From: Undaria pinnatifida
Lineage: Eukaryota > Sar > Phaeophyceae > Laminariales > Alariaceae
Reading direction: 5' to 3'
Assembly: GCA_012845835.1 (NCBI GenBank)
Contig: JABAKD010000026.1
Span: 13,484,379 to 13,548,378, forward strand
Length of the DNA: 64,000 bases
Under the pieces are notes generated by a model, which worked only from the letters and a program-made list of their open reading frames with translations, was not told the origin of the DNA and did not search any database. Each line of letters opens with the position of its first letter. Within the stretch, counting starts at the first letter, position 1. This document shows positions 31,769 through 42,379 of this stretch, piece by piece. The translations under genes were made by a program, and so were the position numbers.

Positions 31769-32221
31769 TTATGCAGAAGGTGTATATCGGAGGGATGCGT
31801 AGTCAACGACAAATGATTCTTTATGATCTACATGACCTTGATTTGCTCCAGCTAAGATGCTGTCGTGGAAAGTGTTGAAACCTGATCCTGGGATAACGGT
31901 GTACAAATTGGTTGTGATGTGGGCAATAATATGTGCACGGACGATGTGATGTAAAGCTGGGTTGTTGTGCACACGACGCGAGATACATCTTAATAAACAT
32001 GCACCATCACCAATCTCGGGAATAATGGACCATTGACCAGAATTGTTATTGTTGCCGATGTTGTTGTCTTCATCATTTTCGCTGTCTGATGGGTTTGTAC
32101 TGCTGTCGCTGCTGTTACAGGAATCTTTGGTGTCAATTTGTTGTTTGTTTTCTGTGTCCAGCATTTTTCCCCGCGCGCTTATACCGATGTTTGTTGCCGA
32201 TATGGTCTGTTGTGTGCACAT
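31769..32221 (-). pseudogene. OTU protease-like ORF, fused short form (array A, unit 1)
   Basis: 150 codons. N-terminus MCTQQTISATNIG, then an acidic Asn/Ser/Asp-rich stretch (residues 25-65), then the OTU front half with GDGACLLRCIS, which holds the Asp-Gly-x-Cys catalytic motif of otubain/OTU cysteine proteases, followed by helical HNNPALHHIVRAHIIAHITTN. The end reads VVDYASLRYTPSA: the C-terminal OTU motif HYASL is joined here by a deletion that removes the domain middle and turns the His into Asp. OTU proteases cut ubiquitin chains; this form lacks the His and the core strands, so it should be inactive. Confidence 0.7.
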
Positions 32222-32433
32222 CGTTACTTTTGCTTGAGTTGTGTTGCTATTTTATATCTCTTTATACAGGTTTCGCTACTGCTGTATGGTAACCACCGCC
32301 GTGTCAATTGTGAGGGAGAACTCACAGTAAACTTAGAGTCTATGGACTACGTGCTGCTTGCTGGTGATGCTGCTGACGGAACTTTGCAAGACAAACGGAA
32401 CTTTTTCGGGCACGTTGGCGTTGTTTGTTCCGT

Positions 32434-32871
32434 TCAGAAAAATATATTGTCTACACCGACAAATGATTCTTTATTATCTACATGACCTTGATTTGCTCCA
32501 GCTAAGATGCTGTCGTGGAAGGTGTTGAAACCTGATCCTGGGATAACGGTGTACAAATTGGTTGTGATGTGGGCAATAATATGTGCACGGACGATGTGAT
32601 GTAAAGCTGGGTTGTTGTGCACACGACGCGAGATACATCTTAATAAACATGCACCATCACCAATCTCGGGAATAATGGACCATTGACCAGAATTGTTATT
32701 GTTGCCGCTATTGTTGTCTTGATCATTTTTGCTGTCTGATGGGTTTGTACTGCTGTCGCTGCTGTTAGAGGAATCATTGGTGTCAATTTGTTGTTTGTTT
32801 TCTGTGTCCAGTATTTTTCCCCGCGTGCTTATACCGATGTTTGTTGCCGATATGGTCTGTTGTGTGCACAT
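32434..32871 (-). CDS. OTU front-half ORF (array A, unit 2)
   Basis: 145 codons, almost identical to the units of array B: acidic low-complexity N-terminal part, then IPEIGDGACLLRCISRRVH and the following helix, then a tail (GHVDNKESFVGVDNIFF) read from the spacer. The Asp and Cys of the OTU triad are present; the His half is absent. TATA-like TATAAAG copies lie 25-45 bp upstream of the ATG on the minus strand. It may be an expressed truncated protein or simply a duplicated fragment. Confidence 0.6.
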   Translation of the reverse strand: MCTQQTISATNIGISTRGKILDTENKQQIDTNDSSNSSDSSTNPSDSKNDQDNNSGNNNNSGQWSIIPEIGDGACLLRCISRRVHNNPALHHIVRAHIIAHITTNLYTVIPGSGFNTFHDSILAGANQGHVDNKESFVGVDNIFF

Positions 32872-33029
32872 CGTTACTTTTGCTTGAGTTGTGTTGCTAC
32901 TTTATATCTCTTTATACAGGTTTCGCTACTGCTGTATGGTATCCACCGTGTCAATTGTGAGGGAGAACTCACAGTAAACTTAGAGTCTATGGACTACGTG
33001 CTGCTTGCTGGTGGTGCTCTATTGTAAAA

Positions 33030-34469
33030 CCGCTGTGTATGTTCTTTTGATGAGAGTAAACGTCTTGTGTATTTATTCTCCTCGGTCCATCCAGAAAAAA
33101 ATCCCGTTCTCAATAAAATTTGATTTTTTATGATCTATATATTATTGCCGCTCTCTGCGGTTGCTTGCTGCTGCTGTGATCGTAGACAGTTCATACCGAT
33201 GTTTGTTGCCGATATGGTCTGTTGTGTGCACATCGTTACTTTTGCTTGGGTTGTGTTGCTACTTTATATCTCTTTATACAGGTTTCGCTACTGCTGTATG
33301 GTAACCACCGTGTCAATTGTGAGGGAGAACTCACTGTAATAATGACATAGTTCACGTCGTTGCAGCGGGTACATATACACCGCGCCCGCGTCTAGCAGTG
33401 CGGGAAAATTCTCTCGCAAATACATTTTGATGCCACCCCGATGTACGTGCGAGGACTAAAGTTCCACCGTGTGTGTAGTAGACGTATTTAAGCCGGACGA
33501 TATGCCTATATTTTAGGCTCTAAACCAAATTAAGCCCTATCATCATGTCTTAAATGTCTACAAAATAGGTCTATTTTACCGACCTAACGACCACGGCAGA
33601 CCACGGTGAGATATGGATTTTCCCAAAATATGCACTTGGGCACATTTTGGCCCAAGTGCATTTTTGAATCAATTTTCCGAGTATTTTCCAGCAAACAACA
33701 GCATTTCAGACGACAAAAGCTGGAGGAAACATCAGACGGATGCCTACATTTCGAGGGTGGAAATTGAACCGGGTTGAGGGCCAGTCCTGCTGTGCTGCTG
33801 TACTGACTGCCACACTGAGGCACACCGAAGGCGGCAGACGCCTGCGAGGTATCCTTCATATGAAGCGAGTATGGAGTACGAAGCACTCAATGTTTTTGCC
33901 AGGCACCAGTTATTTGTTTTGGCCGTTTGTTTAAGCTCGCACAGCATGGGCAGGGGAGGGTCTTTCTCGAAGTTTCCACCCACTCATGTGCTGACTCATG
34001 ACATAAATCCTCGTCTTGCCATCTGCGTCTGGAGTAGTGCAGAAATATCATAGTCTATTTTCAAGTAGTTTGATCTTTCCTCGGCTTTTCTTTTTATGCG
34101 TACTGAAAGAGACCACTATTTCGAGTTTTAGACATATGGTGTTTTTTTTATGCGTTTAAGGTCGAAGTATCGAATGGCCTAGCTCTTCCAGTTGGAAGTA
34201 CTTAAGACCTAACCTCGAGGCTTAAATACGTCTAGTGTGTGGTTGCCCGGGGACAGAAGCGTCTCGTACCCCACAAAATAGAGCCAGTCTCGGCGGCTTT
34301 CCGCGGCCATAGCTTGCGCCACGGAAGTCCCATGAGCCCGGAACACGGCTGATAATATACCGACGGGTAGTCTGATCGCATTGCAGAAGAAAGCACACCA
34401 AAAAACTCTGCGCCGGCGGAGAAAAAGGGACGGACTAGGCAAAAAAATCAAAATGGTACATATGCATAT
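33030..34469. other. Shared right part of OTU element (copy A)
   Basis: Matches 54480-55920 at high identity. It starts with a partial third repeat of the OTU N-terminal sequence (33195-33345), then unique sequence with GTATTTAAGCC in both orientations (33486 plus, 34230 minus), which could be promoter-like. ORFs of 60-100 codons are conserved only as DNA is; no motif recognised. Confidence 0.7.
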
Positions 34470-34702
34470 GATGATTTCAGAATTGAATTTGCTTGATCCA
34501 AGGATTGGGAGTATGATAATTTGAGGTGAAATATTGGTGGTTTCGGGGTTATTTTAGGCCTGGTTTATTGAACAACAATCGAGGGTTTTCTTTCTGTTTT
34601 TCTTACACTGCTTGATTCTACTGCACTCTTGATCGGCCAATTTTTTATCAGCGATTTTTGTTAAGATTACTGCGGTTCAATTCCGCTAGCTACGTCGTTC
34701 GG
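34470..34702. other. No recognisable feature
   Basis: Short unique stretch between the OTU element and the second pogo-like copy. Confidence 0.4.
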
Positions 34703-34704
34703 TA

Positions 34705-35817
34705 GAGTACTGGGCCCTCTATAGTGCAAGTTGAACAGTGCAGGTGCCCGGTATTGTGCAGGTAAAATCTCTGGACACAGTCAGCGCCCTCGATAGTGCA
34801 GGACCTGCACTATTGAGGCAGATCTCGCTATAGTCCGGGTTAGGCACCGCGGTGCCCCGCAACAGTCCAGGTTGGACACACACACGGACAGACTAACAGC
34901 GGACAGACGCGACACAGAAACCAGGGTGCATGTATGTGCTGCTGCAGACCCGAAGAGCTCTACGCAGCACAGAGGCGCACCATGCCTTGTGCGGACAGTG
35001 AACTGTGCCATCAACAAGAGAGAACGCCGCAAGCCCCTTATGGCCACGTCTGTCAGGGAGGATGTAGCGAGCGGCTCCACGGTATTTTCGGCAGCATGTT
35101 TGACGACCACGAAACGAAGCGCATCTGCAGCACGTGCGTCGCCGAGGCTGGCCGGCGCAAAACGTCACCAGCTGAGGGTGCTGGGGCGGGACCATCTCAA
35201 CGCCCGACGAATACGAAGGGGGGGGGTGAGAAAGGTTCTGGTTCTCGTGCGCGTTCGGACAATAACGCGAAGGTTGAGATTCTTAAGTTTGTCGCGACGT
35301 TGTGAGAGCGAGGGGTACATGGTTGTTTGTTTTTCTTGCGGTGCGCTTGCTGTCGTGCTTGTCTTGGTTTGTTTGTGTTCGTTTTTTCTCGCAGCATCAA
35401 AGCGGGTGCGCCAGGCAGACATGAGAGAGTTTTGTCACCGCGTAATGAGGGCGGGGGGCAGTAGCACATGGTTGCTCGTGTTTTTGCAGTGCGCTTCCTG
35501 TTGTGTTTCTTTTTCCGTTTTTTCTTTTTCTATCTTGCAACATCGAAGGAAGGCAATAAGGATGGAGATTTAGCTTCGTCCACTAATAAAAAAATAAAAA
35601 TAAAATCGATCCATTTTGTACTCTGTTAGCCCTGCAAAGCGTGAGCGCCACACCATGAAGTCAAAGAGAGCCTCATCCTGCACTTTTTAGGGATATTCAA
35701 CACCTCAATAGTGCCGAACCTGCACTATTGAGGCACTCTTATGAGTAGTGCAGGTGCCCGCTATAGTGCTGGTAAAATCTCTGAACACACCCCTGCACTA
35801 TAGCGGGCCCAGTACTG
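34705..35817 (+). mobile_element. Pogo/Tigger-like transposon copy 2, 1113 bp
   Basis: Ends GAGTACTGGGCCC (left, one mismatch) and GGGCCCAGTACTG (right), flanked by TA at 34703-34704 and 35818-35819. Same subterminal ATAGTGCAG motifs, same GGCACCGCGGTGCC palindrome, same Cys-rich ORF start (34934-35305). Compared with copy 1 it lacks about 530 bp of interior, including the middle of the psq helix-turn-helix (the frame reads KVEILKFVATL then stops). Non-autonomous. Confidence 0.87.
34934..35305 (+). pseudogene. Pogo-like transposase N-terminal fragment (copy 2)
   Basis: 123 codons. Cys-rich segment parallel to copy 1 (MPCADSELCHQ, CQGGCSERLHG, ICSTCVAEAG) and a linker, then KVEILKF where the psq helix-turn-helix begins, cut at once by a deletion and a stop. 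The Cys spacing is largely conserved between the copies although other positions differ, which supports a real zinc-finger-like unit in the parent protein. No catalytic domain. Confidence 0.55.
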
Positions 35818-35834
35818 TACACGTAAATCATAGG

Positions 35835-37150
35835 GATATAGCCTAGACATGGAAAGCGCACGCTTGAATAAACGAGGAGGAGGTAGTGATTACGATTACT
35901 GCACCATAAACAGCCACACAGCAGAATTGTGAGTGACTGCATCCCCGGGGCCTCGAAGGTTGTGTTATACAAGTTCGGGCAAATCGACATGGTTTGTACT
36001 CTCGTGCAAGTAATATAGGTGCGTATCAGTAAGAGCACACACAGCGATGATCTACCACACACAACATGCTTTTTGTCTGTGACTTATTATAATATGGCAT
36101 GGGGAGAGGGTGCACCAAAAACAGGGAATACATTTTCGACACCAAAATCAAGAGGAAATATCGTTCCTCCTCCACGCCAAGGTGATAGTAAGTAGGCAGT
36201 GTCCACGGAAGAAACCAGTGGTGGCATGCATTCCTCTGGTATCGCATTTGTTTGTGTTTTTTTCCCCCGAGAAGATTCTGTGGGTAAATATAGGCGGTGT
36301 TCTTTGTTGTTTCTGTGGTCCCTGACTCCGTTGCTGTGGTCGTTTGCCGGTCAAGTGCAAGCGGTCGTGATGGTACGTAACTGAAAAATAAGTTTGTGTA
36401 GCTTCGTACTCGACGTGCTCCTTGCTGATGATTGCTGATTGATAATATCTTCAAGGGAGTTTTATTTTTTTGGCACACATCAATTTTCCAGCTTCTGGAC
36501 ATACCAGCCGTGGTCGCAGGTGTCGTCCTTCCCATCCCCTCCCCGGTTATGCCTTTGGCGCATAGGGTTCAGCACCCACTAATCGTCGATTTTCCACTGA
36601 GTGCGTTTTGCTAACTCATGCTCTCGCGATTTCCGCAAGTCAATTAGTGCACGAGAAAACGTCCAACGAAAACACACACGAGGACTGACTCGGGGAGATT
36701 CGAACTCACGAAGCTGACCTATACCAGGCTCGAGGATAACCTGATAGGCCACCGGGGAAGTGAGTGATATAGAACCGATCGCCCCGGTGGTCTAGTGGGA
36801 GTTACACTTGAATAACACTACACTGCTAATACTGGCATTGATCCTCGAGTTAAATAACCGCCGTCGTGAGCTTTGTGTGCTTTGCTTGTTTGCAGAAATA
36901 TACTAGGGATAAAGGATCAACTGACTGCTGAAATCGCCTAGCAGCATGGATAGGCACAATTCGACGCGAATCAACAAGGGAAAAAAATGCTGAACTCTTC
37001 TCGCGATAAAAATTAGGGCAGGTACCGTAGTGGGGAGCCCGCTATATGACCCCGAATCTGAGTTGTACTACTGGGAGGGCGAGCGTAGTGCGAAAATCAC
37101 AATACATGGGATGGGAAAAAGAAAAAGCGATGTGTATTGCTGCTGCTGTA
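35835..37150. repeat. Composite repeat R3 with divergent tRNA-like heads (copy 1)
   Basis: Matches 49500-48500 in inverted orientation over most of its length (shared blocks at 35840-35965, 36340-36440, 36640-36800 and 36900-37110). In the middle two tRNA-like heads diverge: on the minus strand a unit with GCCCC-GGTGG and box B TTCGAA near 36690-36760, on the plus strand GCCCCGGTGGTCTAGTGG at 36780. The plus unit continues into a body shared with the SINE at 45985. Some 3' parts match sequence near 38990-39130. Confidence 0.75.
36780..37110 (+). repeat. tRNA-headed SINE-like repeat (copy 1)
   Basis: Begins GCCCCGGTGGTCTAGTGG, an RNA polymerase III box A match (TGGTCTAGTGG); the box B region is eroded (CCTCGAGTTAAATAACC). 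The body has AGATCAACTG-like and ACAATTCGACGCGA blocks and ends with ACTACTGGGAGGG, as in 45985-46280. Confidence 0.65.
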
Positions 37151-37199
37151 ATTATAATACGATACCATAAATAAAAATCTTACCCACGTGGTAAATTAC

Positions 37200-37470
37200 A
37201 AGTACCAACAACGCAGCTTGTAAGTATGAGTATTGACCCAAAATTCGTCGAACTCACGGATGACGTCCTTAATTTTTTTTTATATAATACGATACTCAAG
37301 CAAGTTGAACCGATCGACTCCATCTGGACAGACTGCTGTTATACAAGTGGTCCAAATACAACTTCTCCAATCACAGGCAAGTATGAGATGATAGTCATTG
37401 AACTTGCTGAACTTCTTAGTGAGTGGTGGTTTGCTCTATCCACGAACACCGCCCGAGCCGATCAATCGGA
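37200..37470. other. Diverged end of repeat R3
   Basis: Weakly matches 48260-48450 inverted (GTTGAACCGATCGACTC, TCTGGACAGACT). The ORF 37226-37900 runs across this and the next repeat and is not supported as a gene. Confidence 0.45.
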
Positions 37471-37479
37471 TGTTCGGTT

Positions 37480-38580
37480 AGACGGTGCGGGGTGGTATCG
37501 AGGCAAGGAGTCAAATGAAATATCCGCGTGCCGCGGGGTTAGGGGATACGAAAAAACGTTCAGCAGTACTAGTAGCGCGAGTTGCCCCATTTTCTCTAGC
37601 TTTAAATATCTTGAAGGATTTTCGAACCGGGGTTGGACCCTGTTCTGTGGTGCTGGCGTTGTATACAAACCTCAGCCTGCTAAGGCTTCAACAGCGTGCG
37701 GTGTGGTGTCGACCCGGGAGATGTCGGTTTTTGTCCCCTGTTTGTTGGAGTTGATGGTGGTTGGAAGGATTTCCGGAACGGCGGTGGAGCCCAATCATCA
37801 TGGGTGTGCGTCGGAACGCCCCCCCCGTTTGCTGGTCTATCTCCTCCCTTTAAGGCACTACGATCTGCACAGCCAATCAAGGATAAGCCAATGTGAATAG
37901 ATTACTGTCGCACCGTCATGCGGGGCTGTGTCGACCCGCGGGAAAAATCAGGTATCGTCCCCGGTTTGTCACGATTAATGAAACAGGCACAGGACTCTAT
38001 TTCTCCCATGCATGGCGGTGCTGCCCTTATGTTCGAGCCCCGGCCAATCAGCGGTGCGCGAATATGTTTGGAGTTCCGCGTTGTGCGGAGTGGTGTTGAA
38101 ATGGTAGATCATTATTCTTGTTCCCGCGTTTTTTGTGCTTTAGATATTCGGGGAACTCTTGGGTCGGGGATGGGACCTTATCTTCCACGTGTGCGACGGA
38201 AATGCCCCCCATTGATGGACCTCTGTCCTCCTAGGACGGCGCTGTGGAGCTCGAACAAATAGGCGATTAGCCATCGGGATTAGGGTTTTCTCACCATACA
38301 GGGTGGTGTCGACACGTGAAATCTCGGTTTGCTTCCCTCGTTGATGGAAGTTTTAGAGATGTGGAACGACACTTGGACCGGGAATGGGACCTTATATCCT
38401 CCCTTTGTTGAACTGGCTCAATATGCGAACCATGGCTAATCAGAAAATCGGCCGATGGGGTTGGGATTTCCATACCGTGCCGGGAGGTATCAACCCGGAG
38501 GGTATCCGTGTTCGTCTCCGGGTTGTCCGAGCTGTCGATGTGTGGATGGATCCCGATTCCGGCATGTGACCCTATTGTGC
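37480..38580. repeat. Degenerate tandem array, roughly 200-bp unit
   Basis: About five diverged units share GGTGTCGACCCG(G/C)GA and TCGGTTT...TCCC, GGA(C/A)C(C/G)GGGTTGGACCC-like segments, and a CCAATCA(A/G)(G/C) or GATTAGCC block near the end. Unit starts about 37483, 37700, 37917, 38307 and 38487. Stop-free ORFs are unrelated between units. Confidence 0.6.
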
Positions 38581-39230
38581 CCGGGTGACGCCATTAATGC
38601 TGGTCAATGAGCGATCAGTCAAAAATGGCATGTTTGTAATTTTGTCTGTATAAACTCGAGCCTGGAATCCTTGACTCTGGAAATTGTAAGCGCTGTGGTC
38701 GCGTACTGTATCTACAAGAAGTGAGCAATTTTCACAGCTGACAACAAGCATCAGAATTTCAACAGCATTCGAGGAGTTGAATGACAAAGGCAGCCATACC
38801 ACCGTGTTTTGCGCTGGGAACAACGTCAGCACGTCTTTCCACGATCAGACAACACGCAGACCGTCGGTCTGGGAGGCTCGGATCTAGATGATGATATTAT
38901 ATAATGCATTGTATACTTCAGAAGCTGACTCAGTACGCGCCTTTCAGTGACTACGAAGAGAAAACGCAGCGGACATGGCAAGTCATCTTACTGGCCCCAT
39001 ATGCTTGATTGGAAAAAAATATAATAAGAAATACACTCCACACGTTTCGTCGCCACACTAAAGGGTCAGTCGGCGTGTGCTCGGATTTATCCGATCGAAA
39101 TGTAATGAATAAAGCTCGGAATGGGATTCACTTAAAAACGGTTGCTATTGATAGTAGAGCATTTTGGTAAAATTGTAAGTCTATGTCAAACTCTTATCAT
39201 TATCTCACATACTGTACGCGCAGACTATGA
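38581..39230. other. Mostly unique; one R3-related segment
   Basis: 39010-39125 matches 48175-48275 inverted (CGTTTCGTCGCC, AAAGGGTCAGTCGGCG, CGGATTTATCCGATCG). No gene seen. Confidence 0.5.
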
Positions 39231-39269
39231 TTGATGGTGTGTGGTGTCTTTTTCTACTCCACCAAGTAT

Positions 39270-39365
39270 TGAATCGAACAATTCGAATTGCTGCCCTGCC
39301 CTACCAGACGCATGGGTGTCGGTGTAAGCCGGCACCCATGCGGAACCCTTGTACCGTGATATTAA
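39270..39365. repeat. Foldback MITE fragment
   Basis: GCTGCCCTGCCCTACC followed by GCATGGGTG(T)CGG / CCGGCACCCATGC hairpin and CGGAACCCTTGTA; this is the left half of the element seen whole at 47086-47252. Confidence 0.75.
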
Positions 39366-39399
39366 CCCTCACATGCCACTGAAAAACAAGACATAAAAT

Positions 39400-39835
39400 A
39401 AGTACATAGTCTATACTCTCAGTTATACGAGAATAGTACATACATCCTCGTACTATGTCCGTCCGCTCGCCATCGAAAGAAAAAAGGTTGGTGGGCGGAA
39501 GAAACCACGATTGATCTGGTCCAATGATCGACCGCAGTCCAGTTGTAAACAACAGCTCTGTCTGTTCGCGTGTTCTATCTATCTGCCAGCACAGTTCCGC
39601 GGGGTATCCACTTGGTATCTCCACGAGCACAATCGACCAAACAATGTCAGCTGCTGCTGTCAAATTTAGCTACGTACGTACTTCGCCACAAAAAAGTATG
39701 AACCATAACGCCGAATTCTCTCTATAAACAACAAACTCCATACTATTCTTATCGGTTCCCGATTCCTAAAAATAGTTCTCAATAGCAGATCCTGGGGACT
39801 GACTACCTAAAGACGGCATTGTGCTCGTAAAGGGT
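39400..39835. other. No recognisable feature
   Basis: Unique sequence; short ORFs on both strands (39301-39663 minus, 39524-39727 plus) have no motif. Confidence 0.4.
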
Positions 39836-39837
39836 GT

Positions 39838-40195
39838 CAAGGTGTACATTTCGATCAAAATCAGACCCCCATGTCCGTTAAAACTCCGCCCTCCCCTCAC
39901 CCGATATTCGACTTACAGGATTCACTTGATAATAATATAGTCTAATGCATTTCCTTTTACAGCTATCAGATTTTGTCCCCCTCAGAAACGGGCTTTATAG
40001 TTTCCACGCACAGACTGACTAACATCACCCTGTTGACCCTGATAGCTACACTGTAGTTGCAAGGGAAGTCGCCGACCTATATCCTTAATGAGGACACAGA
40101 ACCGTAATACGAGCGATCAGAGTATGACACACAGCTTGCAAAGATGAGTTTCGACAAAATTTTCGATCTTACAGCTGGAGTATATTTTGATACTC
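39838..40195 (+). repeat. C/G-rich dispersed repeat, 3' 360 bp (copy 5)
   Basis: TTTCGATCAAAATCAG through CTCACCCGATATTCGACTTACAGG to the terminal GGAGTATATTTTGAT. The upstream C-rich subunits are missing; truncation point at about 39838. It abuts the 5' truncated LINE directly. Confidence 0.85.
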
Positions 40196-40204
40196 TTATT
40201 ATAC

Positions 40205-40735
40205 TCCGGAGTATTATTGTACTTGTGCTTTATCGACCTTACCAAAGCATATGACTCCGTCGACCGAAGCATTCTGTGAGATGTCCTTGCCCGTTTAGGC
40301 GTGCCACCGAGAATGCTCACCGTCATCCGCCAATTCCACGACGGCATGCAAGCGTGCGTGCGGTTGGATGATACGTTCGACGTGGGGCAAGGTCTCAGGC
40401 AAGGATGCGTGCTCGCGCCACTGATGTTTAACATGTTTTTCACGGCGGTACCGCATGTGCCCGAGAAACGCTTCCTCGTTGATGCAGCCATCATGGACAA
40501 CGTGGTGCAGCTCCAACGAAAGGAGAAAGGCGAGAAGAAGGGTACTTCACGCACAGACAGGCAAAGTCGACGGGCGAAGGGGATAGGAGGAGGATGAGGA
40601 ATATATAGAGATTGTAGGGTATGCTTTACGCGGACGATGCGGCCATTGTATCGCGACCGTCTGAAGGGCTGTAGAGGATGATGACGGTGATCGTGACGGC
40701 GTGCTCGGCGTTTGGGCTGACGGTCTCCGAGGGTG
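40205..40735 (+). pseudogene. LINE reverse transcriptase core
   Basis: The frame starting near 40220 reads FIDLTKAYDSVDR with the first catalytic Asp, then an in-frame TGA at 40277, then [14 protein letters not shown] and [17 protein letters not shown], the hallmark of LINE RTs. After a frame break MLYADDAAIVS gives the YADD catalytic box (40627-40638), followed by TAG at 40672 and TVIVTACSAFGLTVSE. It would copy LINE RNA at a nicked target. The clade is not assigned; the YADD box and [13 protein letters not shown] pattern are shared by several LINE clades. Stops and a frameshift make it non-functional. Confidence 0.9.
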
Positions 40736-40919
40736 AAAACAGATGTTATGTACCTGCAAACCAAAGCCCGGGGGAAGGTGTCGTTCACAACCAATGCAGC
40801 CGGCCAGTTATGCAAACAAGAATCGAGTGTGTGTACTTGACCGGGCTATCACCGCAGACAGAGACCTTAGCATTCAAATAACGTGGCGTCTTCAGAGGGC
40901 CTGGGCGTGCGTCCATCGG

Positions 40920-41490
40920 TACAAGATGGAAATCTATGATTTCCCGGGTGTGCGCTTACGGTTGAAGGTGCGGTTGCTGAAAGCTGAGGTGGTCGAGACA
41001 CAGCCTTACGGTTGCATGACGTGGAGCCCGAAGAAGCCTGACTATGAAAGGCTACGACGGGTTCACCACTCCATGCTCCTTCGATTCCTCGGATGACGGA
41101 AACGGAATCGCGACGACAACACCCTATCGTACGCCGACGCGCTCGTCAGGACAGCTTTCGAGACCATACAGGCGATAGTGCGCAAACGGATTTTTTTTTT
41201 AGCGGGATTCGTAGCACGTATTAGGGAGGTGCGTCTGCCACAGAGGGTGATGTTTGGGGAGCTTGTTGGAGGTAAGGGATATTCAGGGGGGCAAGAGAAG
41301 GACTGGATGGCTCATCTGAAGGAGGATATGTCGGTCTTTGTAATGAAATTTGAACGGTGGCGAAAGGCTGCTTAGAAAGCGGTGAGATGGTTTCGACGAG
41401 TAGAGGAGGGAGCCGAGTTGTTCATGTGCAAGTGGCATGAAACGGAGAGGCGCAAAGCTGAAGAGCGACCCGCAAAGGCTGCGACACTGC
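40920..41490 (+). pseudogene. LINE polyprotein C-terminal region
   Basis: Two frames continue the RT protein: 40743-41096 with VRLLKAEVVETQPYGCMTWSP and LRRVHHSMLLRFLG, then 41178-41375 with RILFLAGFVARI, RLPQRVMFGELVGGKGYSGG and DWMAHLKED. This conserved tail (E-x-x-x-x-YGC-x-TW, then GEL-x-GG-x-x-x-GG) follows the thumb of many LINE RTs. No zinc knuckle or RNase H seen. A frame change falls near 41100 and a stop at 41373. Confidence 0.8.
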
Positions 41491-41499
41491 CATCAACCG

Positions 41500-41795
41500 T
41501 CGGCATCTCTAGAGGGAGGGGGGAGGGGGGGAGGGGGGGAGAGGAGAGGGGAGGAGGGGGAGGAGAGGGGAGGAGGGGGAGGAGAGGGGAGGAGGGGGAG
41601 GAGAGGGGAGGAGGGGGAGGAGAGAAAGAGGGTGGGCGGGGCGGGGGAGGGGGGCAGGGGGCAGGGGGGGGGGGGTGGGAGGGGGGAGGGGGGGGGGGGT
41701 GGGGGGGAGGGGAGGGGGGGGGGGGGGGAAGGGGGGAAGGGAGGGGTGAGGAAGAATGGGGGAAAGAGAGGGTGGGGGGGGGTGGGGGGCAATGC
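41500..41795. repeat. Purine/G-rich tract in LINE
   Basis: Nearly 300 bp of G with scattered A (GAGGAGGGGGAGGAGAGGGG units of about 20 bp at 41545-41625), with strong G-quadruplex potential. Gly/Glu- and Pro-rich ORFs on both strands here are artefacts. Confidence 0.9.
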
Positions 41796-42007
41796 CCAAG
41801 AGACTCAAGTCAAGAGACTCAAGTCTGGGTCTATCCATCATCTTCTTGCAACTTGTGGGCCTTCCAATCGCCGTCACAAGATAGCGTAAGACCGCCCTGA
41901 CTTCTTCGCCATGTTGCGGTCTGTCCCCAGTGCCATTGATGATGCACTTGATAATTTCTATGAGCCCAATGCCGTCTTCAGTCAGTTTTTAGGGGCTGCT
42001 AGTATGA

Positions 42008-42178
42008 CATATTTTTTCTCCTTTTTTTTTCCTTGCTTCCTCTTCTTGTCTTGTCTTTTCTTGCTTTTCTTGCCTTCTTCTCTTTTTTTCCTTTCTTCTT
42101 TCGAATTTTCGCATTCTTTTCTTCTCTTTTCTTTGCTTTATCTTACTTTCATTTTTTTGTTCATTTGTTTTCTAATTG
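42008..42178. repeat. Polypyrimidine tract of LINE 3' region
   Basis: About 170 bp of T and C with TTTTCTTGCTTTTC motifs. A similar tract precedes tail copies at 44890-44980 (+) and, as polypurine, 56145-56275 (-). Confidence 0.85.
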
Positions 42179-42379
42179 ACTTGCTTCTGTCTTGTGTATG
42201 CGTAGTGGTACTACGTGCAAAATATACGTGGAAGTCTTTCTCGGGTGGGAAGCGGTATGGTCGGTTTTTCCAGTCGCGAGTAGTGAGACGCATGCACCAG
42301 TATGGACCTGGCACATCGTAGGCTGACTCCCGATTTCACTTTATATGTGTCTGATGTAGGAATGAATTGCGTCAGCTGT

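Larger units (their letters stand above)
31683..34469 (-). mobile_element. OTU element, short copy (A): two OTU units
   Basis: Shares both ends with 49676-55920: left ATACAAGGTTCCCCTTCGG, right GGTACATATGCATAT, and nearly all sequence apart from the number of OTU units (2 here, 8 there). Flanking sequence differs between the two loci on both sides, so this is one element at two sites and not part of a larger segmental duplication. Near the left end CGGGAGG and CCTCCCG form a stem in copy B (here CGGAAGG). No long terminal inverted or direct repeats. Right part (33360-34469) carries no recognised ORF. OTU proteases occur in some Helitron-like (Helentron) elements, which is one possible relation, but the CTRR 3' end and the insertion between A and T typical of Helitrons are not met. 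Confidence 0.8.

Noticed and set aside
41493-41900. Pro-rich and Gly/Glu-rich ORFs near 41.5-41.9 kb
   Set aside because: Translations of a 300-bp purine tract within the LINE.
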